From positions 1 through 64,000 of the forward strand of contig UREY01000006.1 in assembly GCA_900546915.1 (NCBI GenBank): a stretch of DNA of 64,000 nt, read 5' to 3'. The position numbers were made by a program, and so were the translations under genes. The DNA is from an uncultured Eubacteriales bacterium. Its GTDB lineage: Bacteria; Bacillota; Clostridia; Oscillospirales; Oscillospiraceae. Below the pieces are notes generated by a model that was not told where the DNA came from, made no database searches, and was given only the letters and a program-made list of their open reading frames with translations. Positions 34,524-44,294 of the stretch are shown piece by piece (positions within the stretch are counted from its first letter, which is position 1; each line of letters begins with the position of its first letter).

Positions 34524-35468
34524 TTAGCTTTCTTTTTCTTCGTGAAGAAGGACGGTTTTCTCCAAGTAAACAGGCCGATGCTTGGACTGCTCAAAAATTT
34601 TCCCCACATATTCTCCAATCAGCCCCAGACAGAACAATTGCAATCCGCCCAGCAACAGGATGAGAACAATGAGAGAGGCGTATCCCGGCACGGCAATGCC
34701 CCAAATCAGCTTTTGCAGCACCACAACAAATAGATAAATCAGGGACGCGAAGGCGGCGGTCAGGCCCAGATAGGTGGCGGCCCGGAGCGGCGCGGTGGAA
34801 AAACCGATGATGCCGTCGACGGCATAGCGGAACAGCTTCTTAAAGGACCATTTGGTGGTACCGGCCGCCCGCTCACAGGCGGTGTAGGGGATAAAACAAG
34901 TGTTGTATCCCACCCACGCGAAGATTCCCTTGGAAAACCGGTGATACTCCGGCAAAGCCAGGATGCTTTCCGCCACCTTGCGGCGAAACGTACGAAAATC
35001 GCTGGCATCCGGGCGCAGCTTCACAGTAGAGAGCTGATTGATGAGCCGGTAGAAATTTTCTTTGAAAAAGGTCAGAACCTTCCCGTCGCCCCGTTTATCC
35101 TGGTAGGCTGCGACGATGTCGAACTCCGGCTTGGCGTCCAAAATCTCCACCATCTCCCGCACCAGCTCCGGACGCTGCTGCAGGTCTGCGTCGATCAGGG
35201 AAATGTAGTCTCCCTTGGCGCGGGACAGACCGGCGTACAAACCGGCTTCCTTTCCAAAGTTGCGGGAAAAGCTGATGACACTGACGGGGCAATCCTGTGC
35301 GGCATAGAGCTTTTCCAGCTCCGGCAGGGTTTGATCGCTGCTGCCGTCGTCGACGTAGATAATCTCATATGCGTACCCGCAGCCTTGAAAAGCGTGCATG
35401 ACCGCTTTTTGAAAGGCTGCTACATTTTCTTCCTCGTTGTAGCATGGAACGACCAAAGATAGCTTCAT
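34524..35468 (-). CDS. Family 2 glycosyltransferase, polyprenyl-phosphate type (GtrB-like)
   Basis: The 314-residue enzyme has a GT-A catalytic domain with the start LSLVVPCYNEEENV, VDDGSSDQT, the metal-binding LIDADLQQRPEL and the amphipathic GRSKWS-like segment (AAGTTKWSFKKLF). Two C-terminal membrane helices follow, at about residues 230-250 and 265-288. This is the DPM1/GtrB class, which moves a sugar from a nucleotide donor to polyprenyl phosphate at the cytoplasmic face for later transfer to envelope polymers. The start at 35468 has AAGGCGG upstream; the frame continues to 35528 without a better site. It lies alone between the two subtilase genes and might supply sugar for surface-protein or wall glycosylation; that link is inferred. 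Confidence 0.9.
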   Translation of the reverse strand: MKLSLVVPCYNEEENVAAFQKAVMHAFQGCGYAYEIIYVDDGSSDQTLPELEKLYAAQDCPVSVISFSRNFGKEAGLYAGLSRAKGDYISLIDADLQQRPELVREMVEILDAKPEFDIVAAYQDKRGDGKVLTFFKENFYRLINQLSTVKLRPDASDFRTFRRKVAESILALPEYHRFSKGIFAWVGYNTCFIPYTACERAAGTTKWSFKKLFRYAVDGIIGFSTAPLRAATYLGLTAAFASLIYLFVVVLQKLIWGIAVPGYASLIVLILLLGGLQLFCLGLIGEYVGKIFEQSKHRPVYLEKTVLLHEEKES

Positions 35469-35726
35469 ATATATTTCCGCCTTTTTTGTCATTGCCGTTA
35501 TTATAGGGCCGATTTGCCTTTGCGTCAAGAGAATTGGCAGAAAAGTTCAGGCGTACCGAAGTACACTGCGGAAAAGGAGGGAATTGGGCGACGAAATGCC
35601 GGAGCTCCGCTTTTGCTGCCCGGCGGGTGATTCCGGGCGGGATTTCGGCCTGCAGGAGCGGGATCTTTGGGCGCGTCAACCCAAAGTCGGCGTTCTACAC
35701 AAAATACTTCTTTTTTGAAATATATC

Positions 35727-35755
35727 TTGCAATTTAGAAGTATTTGTGCTACACT
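35727..35755 (+). promoter_or_regulatory. Promoter of the second subtilase gene
   Basis: TTGCAA at 35727-35732 and TACACT at 35750-35755 lie 17 bases apart, in an A+T-rich stretch about 50 bases before the ATG at 35806. Confidence 0.7.
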
Positions 35756-35805
35756 TGGTTTATCCGAACCACCGTGTCGGAAAACAGAACGAGGAGGAAT
35801 ATCCA

Positions 35806-38800
35806 ATGAAGGCAATGTGGAAACGCGTCTTATCCGTACTGCTCTGCGCCGCCCTGGCACTGAGCATCTGCCCCATGACCGGGGCAGCCACCACCGGCGA
35901 ATCCGACGAAAAAATTGTCTATGGACAGGCGGGCGCCGTTACCTTTGTTCCAGAGGGGTATACCTATATCTTTTTGGACGAGGACGGAAACCGCTCCTAT
36001 TCTCAATTCGCGGCGTCCGATATGTACATATCCGAACGCAGGCTGACTGCGGAGGAGGCACAGGCGCTGGCTGCCCTGGACTATGAAGGGCAGGAGTCTG
36101 TAGCCCTGGAGGACGGCACCGCCATTACAACCAAGACCTTCGATGCCCGGCAGGCCGCTGCCTATTCTCAGGCGGTGCAGGAAATCCTCTCCGGCCGGTC
36201 CCTGGAGGCTGACGATACCGTCACCCTGCGGCTGGAGGCCCATCCCCGGTCCGAGAAGGTGCCGGTTCTAATTGTATTTGAGGACGAGCCCGTTGCCCGG
36301 ATGGAAACCATGACGGTTCAGGTAGGCACAGAGCTGGGACAGAAGGAGCTGTCCGCCATGGAGCAGGTTGTGGCCGCCCAACAGCAGTACACCTGTGCCA
36401 TGGAGAAAAAGCTGGGCTACAGCATCCAGGTGGAGAAAAATTTCTCGCTGATGGTGAACGCCGTCTCCGCCACGGTTGCCTACGGCGATCTTCCCGCCTT
36501 GCAGGATATGCCCGGTGTGAAGGAAGCTTACCTGATGCCGACCTTCTCCGTGCCGGACGTGCAGGCCACGGCGGCTGAAATCACCCCCGCCATGAAGTAT
36601 GTGGGCCCCGGCATGGGCGCCACCGCAGCTTGGGATTTGGGCGATCGGGGCGAGGGGATGCTGGTATCCGTCATCGATACCGGCCTGTATCTGGAAAACC
36701 CCATCTTCGCCCAAGCGCCCGCCGATGCCGGCCAGGTCGCTCTGAGCAAGGAAGACGTTGCGGCTGTTTTGGAACAGAATCAGCTTCACGCCCAGACCCT
36801 CCTGGAGGGCGTCACGGTGGACAGCGTATATTACAGCAGCAAGATTCCCTTCGGCTTCGACTATGCCAATCTCACCGCAGCTTTCGGCAACGACGACAAC
36901 TATTTGGGACACGGTACCCATGTGGCCGGCATTGTGGCCGGCAATCTTCCTGAGGACTTACAGGAGAAATATGAAACCGCTACCTTGGGGATCGCGCCGG
37001 AAGCGCAGCTTCTGTCTATGAATGTATTTGATTCCAGCGGCGGCGCACAAATGGACTGGATTCTGGCTGCTTTGGAGGACTCCGTGCTTCTGGGCGCGGA
37101 CTGCATCAACCTCTCGCTGGGTTCTGCAAACGGCCCCGTCTGGATGGAGGGAGTTACCGAAATTTATGATGCGGCCTGCGAGGCGGGGATCCACGTGGTA
37201 GTTGCTGCAGGCAACGAGGCTTTTACCGGCAGCCACAGTCTCTGGGGCGGCGATATGGTAAAGACCAGCTCTGTTTCCACCGGCACGGTGGGAATGCCCG
37301 GCAGCTTTGATTCCGTTCTGACCGTTGCCAGTGTGGAGAACTCGCACGTCCTCAACAGCAATGCCGCCTGGGGCGATTATTTGATGTATACAGACTCCTA
37401 CGGGAACTCCATTACCTTTGCCTATCAGGAAAAGGAAGACGTGCCGGAGGGGAAAACCCTGCGGGAGCTGTACGAAGGACAGGTGTTCTCCTACGCAACC
37501 AGCTTGGAAGATGCCGAGGGCAAGCTGCTTTTTGCAGAGTTTGCAGGCGGAGATGCCTCCCGGCTGGCTGCCGAGGCGAAGGAAGCCGGCGCCGTGGGCC
37601 TGGTTTTGTATGCACCTTCTCTGGACCTGTTCTACAGCTACGTCGATTATACCGTGACCCATTATGATCTGCCTGTGGTTTCGGTTATGGGCTATTATGC
37701 CGTCCATGTCTTAAACCGTGATGTGACCAAGGGGAAATTGACTGTGGTCGGGACGTGGAACGACAGCAGCATAGCCGGGCAGATGTCCAGCTTCTCCAGC
37801 TGGGGACCTACGGACGGCCTGACGCTGAAGCCGGAAATCACCGGGATTGGCGGAAATGTTTTCTCCGGCTGGAACGACGGCTTCGCGGTAGCCTCCGGTA
37901 CCTCTATGGCTTCTCCGGCAGTTGCTGCAGCAGCGGCCCTGGTACGGCAGCACCTTCAAAAGAGCGGCTTGGAGGAGGATGCGCTCACTCATGCGGTCAA
38001 TTGCCTGCTGATGAGCACGGCGTCCCCGATTCTGGACGAGGAACACCATGCGCTCTACGCCGTACGCCGCCAAGGCGCCGGTCTTGCCAATATAGGCGCA
38101 GCCCTGGCCTCCGAGGCTTACATTCAGGTTACCGGAACCGACAAGGCCAAGCTGGAGCTGGGAGACGACCCGGCGCGCACCGGCGTATATGAGATGTCCT
38201 TTGAGGTTGTGAACTTCTCTCAGGAGCAGAAGGAATATACTTTGGATACCACGGTTCTGGGGCAGGTTGCAGAAGGGGGTCAGATTGTAGACGGCGAGGT
38301 GACCTACCTCACCTTACCCTACGAGAAGGAGCTTTCTGCCGGCGTTACCTCCAGCCTGACCGACGGCACGCTGACCGTCCCGGCCGGCAGCACCGCCCAA
38401 GTGACGGTCACCGTCACCCTCAGCGAAGCCGACCGGCGCTATATGGAGGAGCGGTTCCCCTGCGGCGCCTATGTGGAGGGCTTTGTGCAGCTCTTAGGTA
38501 AGGAAACCCCCAATTTAAGCGTCCCCTTCCTGGCGTTCTATGGGGACTTTTACAGCGCTCCCATTTTGGAGGACGGGACGTATGAGTCGCTTTTGGCAGG
38601 AAACGACTCCTATACCACCGCCGACCAGTTCCACAACTCCATTTGGGGCTATGACCACACGATGCAGTACAACAACCCGGATTTGGGAACGGCTCCGAAG
38701 CAGCGGTATTTGGGCCAGACCAACAGTGGCGCAAACCAGTATCCCTACTGCATTTGGGACGGGAGCAGCGATACGCTTCCTTTCCAGATTCAAAAATCCG

Positions 38801-40497
38801 GAATTTCCCCCAACGGAGACAACGCGCTGGATTTCTTCACAATGGGGCTCGGTCTGCGCCGGAATGCGGAAAATATCCGGTATACCGTTACAAACCAAAC
38901 CACCGGCGAAGTCCTTTGGACACAGGAAACAGGCCGGGTGGGAAAAACCTACTACAACAGCACGTACGATCAGGTCATGTATGCCGGTGTGTATGCCAAT
39001 GAAAGCCTTTCCCTTGATTGGCTCTATCCAATTTACGGGGAGACAGACTTCTGGGGAAATGTAACTTATTACTATGACAGCAGCACCTGCCTGCTGCCGG
39101 AGGATACCCAGGTGGTGATTCGGGCAGAGGTGTTTCCCGAAAACAGCCGGGGAGAGGAGCGTGAGCCTGAGGTAATTGAGTTCCCGCTATACATCGACAC
39201 AACAACGCCGTTAGGCAGCGCGGAGAACTATATTATTGAATCAAAATTAACTGATTACGGAGACTATGTCTTTACGTGGATGGATTTGTCCATCGTCTCT
39301 GTAGAAGACTGGTATCCTGACTACGGCTATATGATTCACCTGGAGCAGGATGAAGACGGCAATTGGATCGGCGGCCGGATTTCTGCCAATGTATATAATA
39401 CCGGTGTCCCCGGAGCGGATGTGGAGCCTTCGGCCGGTTTCAACATGGAGTTCCATTACGGCACCAAGAGCATCATGATGGTCTCTGATTATGCCGGCAA
39501 CATCTGTATGCTGGAAACCGTACTGGACGAATCCCTGCTGGACTACGTGGAGCTTTCTGCGGAAACGACTCTGCTGGATGTGGGGCAGACCCTCACCATA
39601 GAAAACAAAGCGGAAAATGAGTACACCATCCAATTGGCCTGGCAGACCTCCGACCCGGAAATTCTTGAGATTGTGGAAGAGGAGGACGGCTCCTGCACCG
39701 TCCGGGCCGTCGCCCCCGGCACGGCTACGATTAGCGGCGGCTTCGGCCACTGCGACGAGCTTGGTACCGACGGCAAGCTGATGCGTTCTGTAGAAATCAA
39801 AGTCATAGACCGCTCCCTGTGCCATCAGATCGAGCTGCGGAACTCGAAAGCTCCTACCTGCACGGAGGACGGCTATTCCGGCGATGAGGTATGCACCAAC
39901 TGCGGGGAGACGATTTCGGTAGGGAAGGTCCTTCCGGCCTATTGCCCCAGCAGCGCGTTTACTGACCTGGATTCCACCCAGTGGTACCATGACTATGCCT
40001 GCTATGTGCTGAGAAACGGTCTCATGAAGGGCACCGGCGCCACGACCTTCGCCCCCTATGCTCCCCTGACCCGTGGGCAGATGGTCACCATTTTGTACCG
40101 CGCCGCCGGAGAGCCTGAGGTTACCGGAGCCAGCCCCTTTTCGGATGTAGTCCAGGGCAGCTATTATGAAAAGGCTGTCATTTGGGCGGCAGAGCAGAAC
40201 ATTACCGAGGGCGTCTCTGCCACAGCCTTTGCGCCCCATGCCGATACCACCCGAGAGCAGATGGTTACGTTCCTGTATCGCTTTGCCCGGCTCCAGGGTG
40301 TGGATGTTACCGCAGCCGGTAGCCTGGAGCACTATTCCGACGCCGAACAGGTATCCCCCTGGGCAGTAGATGCCATGATCTGGGCCGTGGAACAGGGCAT
40401 TGTACACGGAACTGCAGCCGATATCCTGAACCCCCGGGGCGTTGCGCGCCGGATTCAGGCGGCAAAGGTCATGGCTGTATGGGATCAGAAGTTCTGA
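35806..40497 (+). CDS. Large SLH-anchored subtilase
   Basis: The 1563-residue secreted protein begins with a signal peptide (about 1-28, core VLSVLLCAALALS). An S8 domain carries Asp291 (VSVIDTGLY), His369 (GHGTHVAGI) and Ser700 (SGTSMASPA). A PA-type insert lies between His and Ser, followed by Fn3-like beta domains of the lactocepin/C5a-peptidase kind and a BIG2-like segment near 1245-1330. There is a single Cys-pair repeat (APTCTEDGYSGDEVCTNCGE) and three SLH domains (about 1385-1563). It is a shorter paralogue of the protein at 26802-34280, without the dockerin and cohesin-like parts and with one Cys repeat instead of many. It probably cleaves extracellular proteins at the cell surface. 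The ribosome binding site is GAGGAGG. Confidence 0.93.
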   Translation: MKAMWKRVLSVLLCAALALSICPMTGAATTGESDEKIVYGQAGAVTFVPEGYTYIFLDEDGNRSYSQFAASDMYISERRLTAEEAQALAALDYEGQESVALEDGTAITTKTFDARQAAAYSQAVQEILSGRSLEADDTVTLRLEAHPRSEKVPVLIVFEDEPVARMETMTVQVGTELGQKELSAMEQVVAAQQQYTCAMEKKLGYSIQVEKNFSLMVNAVSATVAYGDLPALQDMPGVKEAYLMPTFSVPDVQATAAEITPAMKYVGPGMGATAAWDLGDRGEGMLVSVIDTGLYLENPIFAQAPADAGQVALSKEDVAAVLEQNQLHAQTLLEGVTVDSVYYSSKIPFGFDYANLTAAFGNDDNYLGHGTHVAGIVAGNLPEDLQEKYETATLGIAPEAQLLSMNVFDSSGGAQMDWILAALEDSVLLGADCINLSLGSANGPVWMEGVTEIYDAACEAGIHVVVAAGNEAFTGSHSLWGGDMVKTSSVSTGTVGMPGSFDSVLTVASVENSHVLNSNAAWGDYLMYTDSYGNSITFAYQEKEDVPEGKTLRELYEGQVFSYATSLEDAEGKLLFAEFAGGDASRLAAEAKEAGAVGLVLYAPSLDLFYSYVDYTVTHYDLPVVSVMGYYAVHVLNRDVTKGKLTVVGTWNDSSIAGQMSSFSSWGPTDGLTLKPEITGIGGNVFSGWNDGFAVASGTSMASPAVAAAAALVRQHLQKSGLEEDALTHAVNCLLMSTASPILDEEHHALYAVRRQGAGLANIGAALASEAYIQVTGTDKAKLELGDDPARTGVYEMSFEVVNFSQEQKEYTLDTTVLGQVAEGGQIVDGEVTYLTLPYEKELSAGVTSSLTDGTLTVPAGSTAQVTVTVTLSEADRRYMEERFPCGAYVEGFVQLLGKETPNLSVPFLAFYGDFYSAPILEDGTYESLLAGNDSYTTADQFHNSIWGYDHTMQYNNPDLGTAPKQRYLGQTNSGANQYPYCIWDGSSDTLPFQIQKSGISPNGDNALDFFTMGLGLRRNAENIRYTVTNQTTGEVLWTQETGRVGKTYYNSTYDQVMYAGVYANESLSLDWLYPIYGETDFWGNVTYYYDSSTCLLPEDTQVVIRAEVFPENSRGEEREPEVIEFPLYIDTTTPLGSAENYIIESKLTDYGDYVFTWMDLSIVSVEDWYPDYGYMIHLEQDEDGNWIGGRISANVYNTGVPGADVEPSAGFNMEFHYGTKSIMMVSDYAGNICMLETVLDESLLDYVELSAETTLLDVGQTLTIENKAENEYTIQLAWQTSDPEILEIVEEEDGSCTVRAVAPGTATISGGFGHCDELGTDGKLMRSVEIKVIDRSLCHQIELRNSKAPTCTEDGYSGDEVCTNCGETISVGKVLPAYCPSSAFTDLDSTQWYHDYACYVLRNGLMKGTGATTFAPYAPLTRGQMVTILYRAAGEPEVTGASPFSDVVQGSYYEKAVIWAAEQNITEGVSATAFAPHADTTREQMVTFLYRFARLQGVDVTAAGSLEHYSDAEQVSPWAVDAMIWAVEQGIVHGTAADILNPRGVARRIQAAKVMAVWDQKF

Positions 40498-40512
40498 TTT
40501 CTTCTTGAGCCG

Positions 40513-40545
40513 GGTCCCCCTTGGGTCTATGCCGCAAGGGGGACC
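40513..40545 (+). terminator. Hairpin after the second subtilase gene
   Basis: GGTCCCCCTTG at 40513-40523 pairs with CAAGGGGGACC at 40535-40545. No T run follows; a second hairpin (AATGAAAA/TTTTCATT, about 40551-40576) comes next, so termination here is plausible but not classical. Confidence 0.5.
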
Positions 40546-40573
40546 AAAGAAAATGAAAATTTCTCCATTTTCA

Positions 40574-40602
40574 TTGCCAAAATTACCAGGACCTGCTATA
40601 CT
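40574..40602 (+). promoter_or_regulatory. Promoter of the ArsR-type regulator gene
   Basis: TTGCCA at 40574-40579 and TATACT at 40597-40602 lie 17 bases apart, 28 bases before the ATG at 40631. Confidence 0.65.
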
Positions 40603-40630
40603 GGAATTACCATACTGAGGAGATTCCGCG

Positions 40631-41710
40631 ATGAATGTTACAGTAAACCGAAAACCTATGCTTTTGTTGGAAGCGGCAGAGCTGGTTTACGCCTACGTCA
40701 ACCGGGTGTCTGCGGAGCAGCTGACAGGTAACGGGGCGTATTGCATTCCCGCCGGGGATGTGCAAAATATGATGAATACAGCTTGCGCAGGCCTGGACAA
40801 CAGCAACCCCCTGCTGGATTTTTATTTCAGAGGGGTTACCCTGGAAGAGGGGTACGCGCGAAAATTTTACCTGGCAAGCTGCATTCTGAATCTGGCCAAT
40901 TTTACAAGCTGCTCCGCGCCCCGGGATTTGGTGGAGGCCCTGTCTGCTTACTGGAAGCGGGGACAACGCCCCTTGCAAGTGGAGGGGATCGACATGCGCA
41001 CCGTGCATCTTTCTCAGGCGGCGCAAAGCTTTGTCCCCTTATCTCAGCAGGTGATGCGGTTGCCCCTTCCGCAGGAATTCCAGATGAAGCTTCTGGATGT
41101 TCTTTTGGACTATGAGGCGCATCTGGGGTGCGTGGCCCGGCTTTTGCAGCCGGTGGTCGATGCGCTGGAGCCTCTGCTGGAGCCTTGGGTGCAGCGGGCT
41201 ATGCCTTTGGCGGATGCCTGGGAGGCTCTGCTCGTAGACAAGCAGCTGGATGCTCTGGACTCTGTGCATAGTAATTGGGAACCCAAGGGCTACACCAGCA
41301 TTTACATGGCGCTGCGCTATTTCTTCCCGGAGGGAATGGCGGCGACCTTCTTTTTAAGCGACGGCGCGGCGCATTTGTATATGGGCGTGGCCATGTCTGT
41401 GGATATGAGCCACATGGAGGGGGAAGAACAGAAATCGAATGAGCTGAATGAGCAGGAGCTGGCGGCTCTGCGCCTGTTGGCAAATCCCGCCAGAATCAAA
41501 ATGCTCCGGCTCATGGAGGAATCTCCCAAGAATTTCCAGGAGGTTGCCACAGCACTGGGCATGAACTCCGGCGTTGTCTTTCGCGATATGAACAACATGG
41601 TCAATGCGCTTCTCCTGCGAAAGGAGCTGATTTGCGGAAGAAATTATTTTGTGACCAATCGAAGCGTCATCCGCCAGCTGACCGGTAAGCTGACCCGCTG
41701 CCTGGATTGA
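40631..41710 (+). CDS. ArsR-type winged-helix transcriptional regulator with large N-terminal domain
   Basis: The 359-residue protein ends in an ArsR-like winged helix (about residues 275-355: ELAALRLLANPARIKMLRLM, then NFQEVATALGMNSGVVFRDMN). The 270-residue N-terminal part is mainly helical and matches nothing I can name; it probably senses a ligand or mediates dimerisation. I see no metal-binding CXC motif of classical ArsR. It has its own promoter, a GAGGAG ribosome binding site, and sits directly downstream of the second subtilase. It may therefore control surface-protein genes, which is inference. The following chromosomal DNA is cut by the integrated element. Confidence 0.75.
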   Translation: MNVTVNRKPMLLLEAAELVYAYVNRVSAEQLTGNGAYCIPAGDVQNMMNTACAGLDNSNPLLDFYFRGVTLEEGYARKFYLASCILNLANFTSCSAPRDLVEALSAYWKRGQRPLQVEGIDMRTVHLSQAAQSFVPLSQQVMRLPLPQEFQMKLLDVLLDYEAHLGCVARLLQPVVDALEPLLEPWVQRAMPLADAWEALLVDKQLDALDSVHSNWEPKGYTSIYMALRYFFPEGMAATFFLSDGAAHLYMGVAMSVDMSHMEGEEQKSNELNEQELAALRLLANPARIKMLRLMEESPKNFQEVATALGMNSGVVFRDMNNMVNALLLRKELICGRNYFVTNRSVIRQLTGKLTRCLD

Positions 41711-41732
41711 GAATTCTGCAAGACTACCCTGA

Positions 41733-41903
41733 AATCTGCGCCAAGCTCCGGTATGCCGCTTTTATTCTGCCACTGCCGTCAACGGAGACAATCCGGCAGC
41801 TCAGGCGATTTTAGAGGCGATGAAGCAGGTGATAGAGGGCATGAAGAGCATGAACCAGAATCCGGAAATCCGGCAGCAGCTGGAGAGCACCCTGGATGAA
41901 TGA
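41733..41903 (+). pseudogene. Remnant reading frame ending at the element boundary
   Basis: A frame open from 41733 to a TGA at 41901-41903 has no start codon until 41820. Its C-terminal part reads like a real helical protein end (NPAAQAILEAMKQV, then SMNQNPEIRQQLESTLDE). The stop lies exactly one base before the 233-bp repeat begins. It could be the tail of a gene broken by rearrangement, or a very short gene from the internal ATG. The parent family is not recognisable. Confidence 0.35.
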
Positions 41904-41909
41904 AAAATA

Positions 41910-41952
41910 CCCCTGAGTCGGCCGAAAAGAGCTGACTCAGGGGAAGTTTTTT
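41910..41952 (+). terminator. Plus-strand terminator in the left repeat
   Basis: CCCCTGAGTC at 41910-41919 pairs with GACTCAGGGG at 41934-41943, followed by AAGTTTTTT. Confidence 0.75.
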
Positions 41953-42089
41953 GCAGTCGAAAATGATAAACGCGGCTTCCAAATGTCGTCAAAATGAACA
42001 AAAGGAGCAATCAGAACATTTTGCAGAGAGAAAGGGGAGAAAAGCCGCAGAAATAAGAAAAAGCGCCACTTTTACAAGTGGCGCATACC

Positions 42090-42136
42090 TGGTGGACGAT
42101 AACGGACTCGAACCGCTGACCCTTCGCACGTCAAGC
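42090..42136 (-). pseudogene. Displaced 3' fragment of tRNA-Val
   Basis: These 47 bases equal nucleotides 30-76 of the tRNA-Val at 45614-45689 including the encoded CCA. They lack the 5' half, so they are an attachment-site remnant rather than a functional tRNA. Confidence 0.9.
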
Positions 42137-42179
42137 ATAGAGGTCCGAGGTGGTCTACGTCGGAGATAGTCTAAAACCG

Positions 42180-42271
42180 GCTGTGGCAACTACCCTCCCC
42201 GCGAGCGTGCGCATCGTTGTGCCCATTGGGCAGACACTCGCGCCCACCGCGGGGAGGGTAGTTGCCACAGC
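42180..42271. repeat. 24-bp perfect inverted repeat near the left end
   Basis: Bases 42180-42203 and 42248-42271 are perfect reverse complements (core CTACCCTCCCCGCG) around a 44-base spacer. It lies between the integrase stop and attL. It could be the integrase terminator on the minus strand (TTTTAG follows), a single-strand replication origin, or integrase arm sites. Confidence 0.8.
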
Positions 42272-42321
42272 AAGGACCCTGGAGCAATCTACACCTATTT
42301 TTTGAACCTCCCTTCGGTCGG

Positions 42322-43236
42322 CTATGATGACGGAGAAGAGAGGGCGGATTTCAGACCGGTCACTGCCTGACGCATAGAGAGAAGATCCGGATGGGTATAC
42401 CGAGCAGTAGTACCGATGTTGGTATGTCCAAGAAGCTGTTGCACGGTGCGGAGGTTGGCACCGGAAGCAAGGGAGAGTGTAGCAAAGGTATGGCGGCAGC
42501 AATGAGGCGAGAGCCTACGCACATCCGGCTCAGCCTCCCGCAGCTGGTGGAAGAAGCGGTCATAGTCCCGGGAGAAATTCCGAGGATTCATCAGAGTACC
42601 GGACTTGGTACCGAAGACATAGACGCCGGTTTTGGGCAGAGCATGGAGCCGATAGGAGAGTTCAGGAAGCAACGGTATGACGCGGAGACTTGCAGAAGTC
42701 TTTGCTACATGCTCCTGAACACGAGGTTGATTTTGGTCCATATACACAGCGCGATTCACAGTGAGCGTATCATCGGTCAAGTCGGTCCATTTCAGACCCA
42801 GCAGTTCGCCACGCCGCAGGCCGGTCAGCAACAAGGTCAAGACAGCTGTGGCAATTCTTACATTGGAGCAATCCAAGGCGAAGCTGATGATACACTTGAC
42901 TTCTTCCAGGGTAAAAGCCTCTCTGGGACGTTCAGCAACGCGAGGAATCCGCAAATGCTTAGAAGGATTTTTCCAACACAGATCATTATCCAGAGCGTCA
43001 CAGAATAGCGAATGAATCAGAACCCGCATCTTGTCCATGTAGGACTTGGAAGAAGTCCGAGCAAATTCATTCAAGAAAGCTTGCAAGTGCATGGGGAGAA
43101 TGTCCGTCAAGTCCATTTGCTTTAAGCTGTCCGGGATATGTCGGCAGAGAATTTCCAACTGATGGTAGGAGGTGTCCTTGATGGTTCCCAGCTTGTAAGA
43201 CTGGAGCCACAGAGGAAGCCATTGCCCCAGTGTCAT
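42322..43236 (-). CDS. Tyrosine-type site-specific integrase
   Basis: The 304-residue protein has an N-terminal SAM-like core-binding domain (about 1-100) and a catalytic domain. The Arg-His-X-X-Arg-Tyr set is visible: Arg in [11 protein letters not shown], His and Arg in [10 protein letters not shown], His in [15 protein letters not shown] and Tyr in the same segment. It should catalyse insertion and excision between the tRNA-Val attachment repeats. Its ATG overlaps the stop of the rep gene by four bases and has AAAGGAGG upstream, so replication and integration proteins come from one minus-strand operon. There is no arm-binding AP2-like domain, so the protein is shorter than Tn916-type integrases. 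Confidence 0.94.
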   Translation of the reverse strand: MTLGQWLPLWLQSYKLGTIKDTSYHQLEILCRHIPDSLKQMDLTDILPMHLQAFLNEFARTSSKSYMDKMRVLIHSLFCDALDNDLCWKNPSKHLRIPRVAERPREAFTLEEVKCIISFALDCSNVRIATAVLTLLLTGLRRGELLGLKWTDLTDDTLTVNRAVYMDQNQPRVQEHVAKTSASLRVIPLLPELSYRLHALPKTGVYVFGTKSGTLMNPRNFSRDYDRFFHQLREAEPDVRRLSPHCCRHTFATLSLASGANLRTVQQLLGHTNIGTTARYTHPDLLSMRQAVTGLKSALSSPSS

Positions 43237-44162
43237 ACAGAACGCCTCCTTTGTGTGTACGAGCCGATATACTCAGCCAGAGAGGAGAAAATGAAACGCT
43301 CAACAGCCGGCCAATTATCCGGAGCCAATGAGGAATTGCTGACGTGCTCCAGCATGGACAGGTATTTACGCCTTGACTTTCTATCCACGGAAGAGGTCAT
43401 GAGTTCGATCAACTCCGGATAGAGCAGGCAGGCTTTTACAGGGAATGGGAGAGAGTCAAAACCCAGGTCAAGCTGCAAAGAGCGGAAACAGTACATTTGC
43501 GGGAAGAGCTTTGAAAAGTCACCGGCAAATCCACCGTCTACCGTAATTTCACAACGAGTCACATCGCAGGTAAGAGAGGACTCTTTGGTTTTATCATAGA
43601 GCTTGAGAGAACCGTGGGACTGCCTGGCGCCTTGATATTCGGTAACAGAACCATCTTCCCGAAAAAGCCGGTAGCTCCGACGCTGGTCCCGAATCAGGAT
43701 GATGGAATCCCGCTTGCAGGGGAAATCGAAGGCAATGTCGAAGCGAATCAGTTCCACCTTCCAAGCAGAACCTCTCAAACGAGCAACCACTTGTTGGGAG
43801 ATCTCCAGAGGAACTTTGTTGGGATTATAATCGAAGACGGCTTCCGGTGCGATTTGCTTACAGGAGCTGTCAAAGCAGTAACGGCCGAATAGTACGGCGC
43901 AAGACCAATCAACACCGGAGAGTGTGCAAGTCCTACAGTAGGAACCAATCTTGAAGTAGTCCTTGTATGACCATTGGACATCGCATCCTTGAAAGAACAT
44001 GTTGTCGATATGGCAAGAAAGCTGGTCAATGGAGGCTACAGAACACCGCTTCTCATAGCTGTAGTTCTGGTACTTGTATGTAAACTTGAGACGGATGCTG
44101 TCCACCGAAATGCGGCAGGAGGGCATATCTAAATACCGTCCGTATGGGATACCTTCATACAC
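43233..44162 (-). CDS. Rolling-circle replication initiator, Rep_trans-like
   Basis: The protein of about 309 residues resembles replication initiation factors (PF02486) of small plasmids and ICE elements. It has [13 protein letters not shown], the [12 protein letters not shown] catalytic-tyrosine region and DVTRCEITV in the order of the family. It would nick the double-strand origin and start rolling-circle replication. I placed the start at the GTG at 44162 because GGAGGTGAG lies seven bases upstream, the same signal as in the small gene at 44791. An ATG at 44207 lacks a site and one at 44126 is also possible. It is the first gene of the rep-int operon. Confidence 0.75.
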   Translation of the reverse strand: MYEGIPYGRYLDMPSCRISVDSIRLKFTYKYQNYSYEKRCSVASIDQLSCHIDNMFFQGCDVQWSYKDYFKIGSYCRTCTLSGVDWSCAVLFGRYCFDSSCKQIAPEAVFDYNPNKVPLEISQQVVARLRGSAWKVELIRFDIAFDFPCKRDSIILIRDQRRSYRLFREDGSVTEYQGARQSHGSLKLYDKTKESSLTCDVTRCEITVDGGFAGDFSKLFPQMYCFRSLQLDLGFDSLPFPVKACLLYPELIELMTSSVDRKSRRKYLSMLEHVSNSSLAPDNWPAVERFIFSSLAEYIGSYTQRRRSV

Positions 44163-44228
44163 AGAACTCACCTCCAGGAGAACGGAAGCTCTACAGAGCA
44201 AGTGCAAGTGGGGAAAATTCCCCGTTCA

Positions 44229-44251
44229 GGCCCCTGTTAGAATAGGGGGCC
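44229..44251 (-). promoter_or_regulatory. Candidate double-strand origin (nick hairpin)
   Basis: On the rep-coding strand a G+C stem (GGCCCC/GGGGCC with one extra base) displays the loop sequence TATTCTAACA. The pT181-family nick loop is TACTCTAATA with cleavage between T and A, an 8 of 10 match. It lies just upstream of rep. Confidence 0.5.
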
Positions 44252-44294
44252 GAGGGCGTTTTTGTAATAATTCTGTAACCTTTCCAGGGAAGTC

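Larger units (their letters stand above)
41904..42136. repeat. Left 233-bp direct repeat (attL side)
   Basis: Identical base for base, as far as I can read, to 45428-45660 with an offset of 3524. It contains a plus-strand terminator, 100 bases of A-rich sequence, the tRNA terminator and the 3' 47 bases of tRNA-Val. Identity ends at the anticodon stem. Confidence 0.92.
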
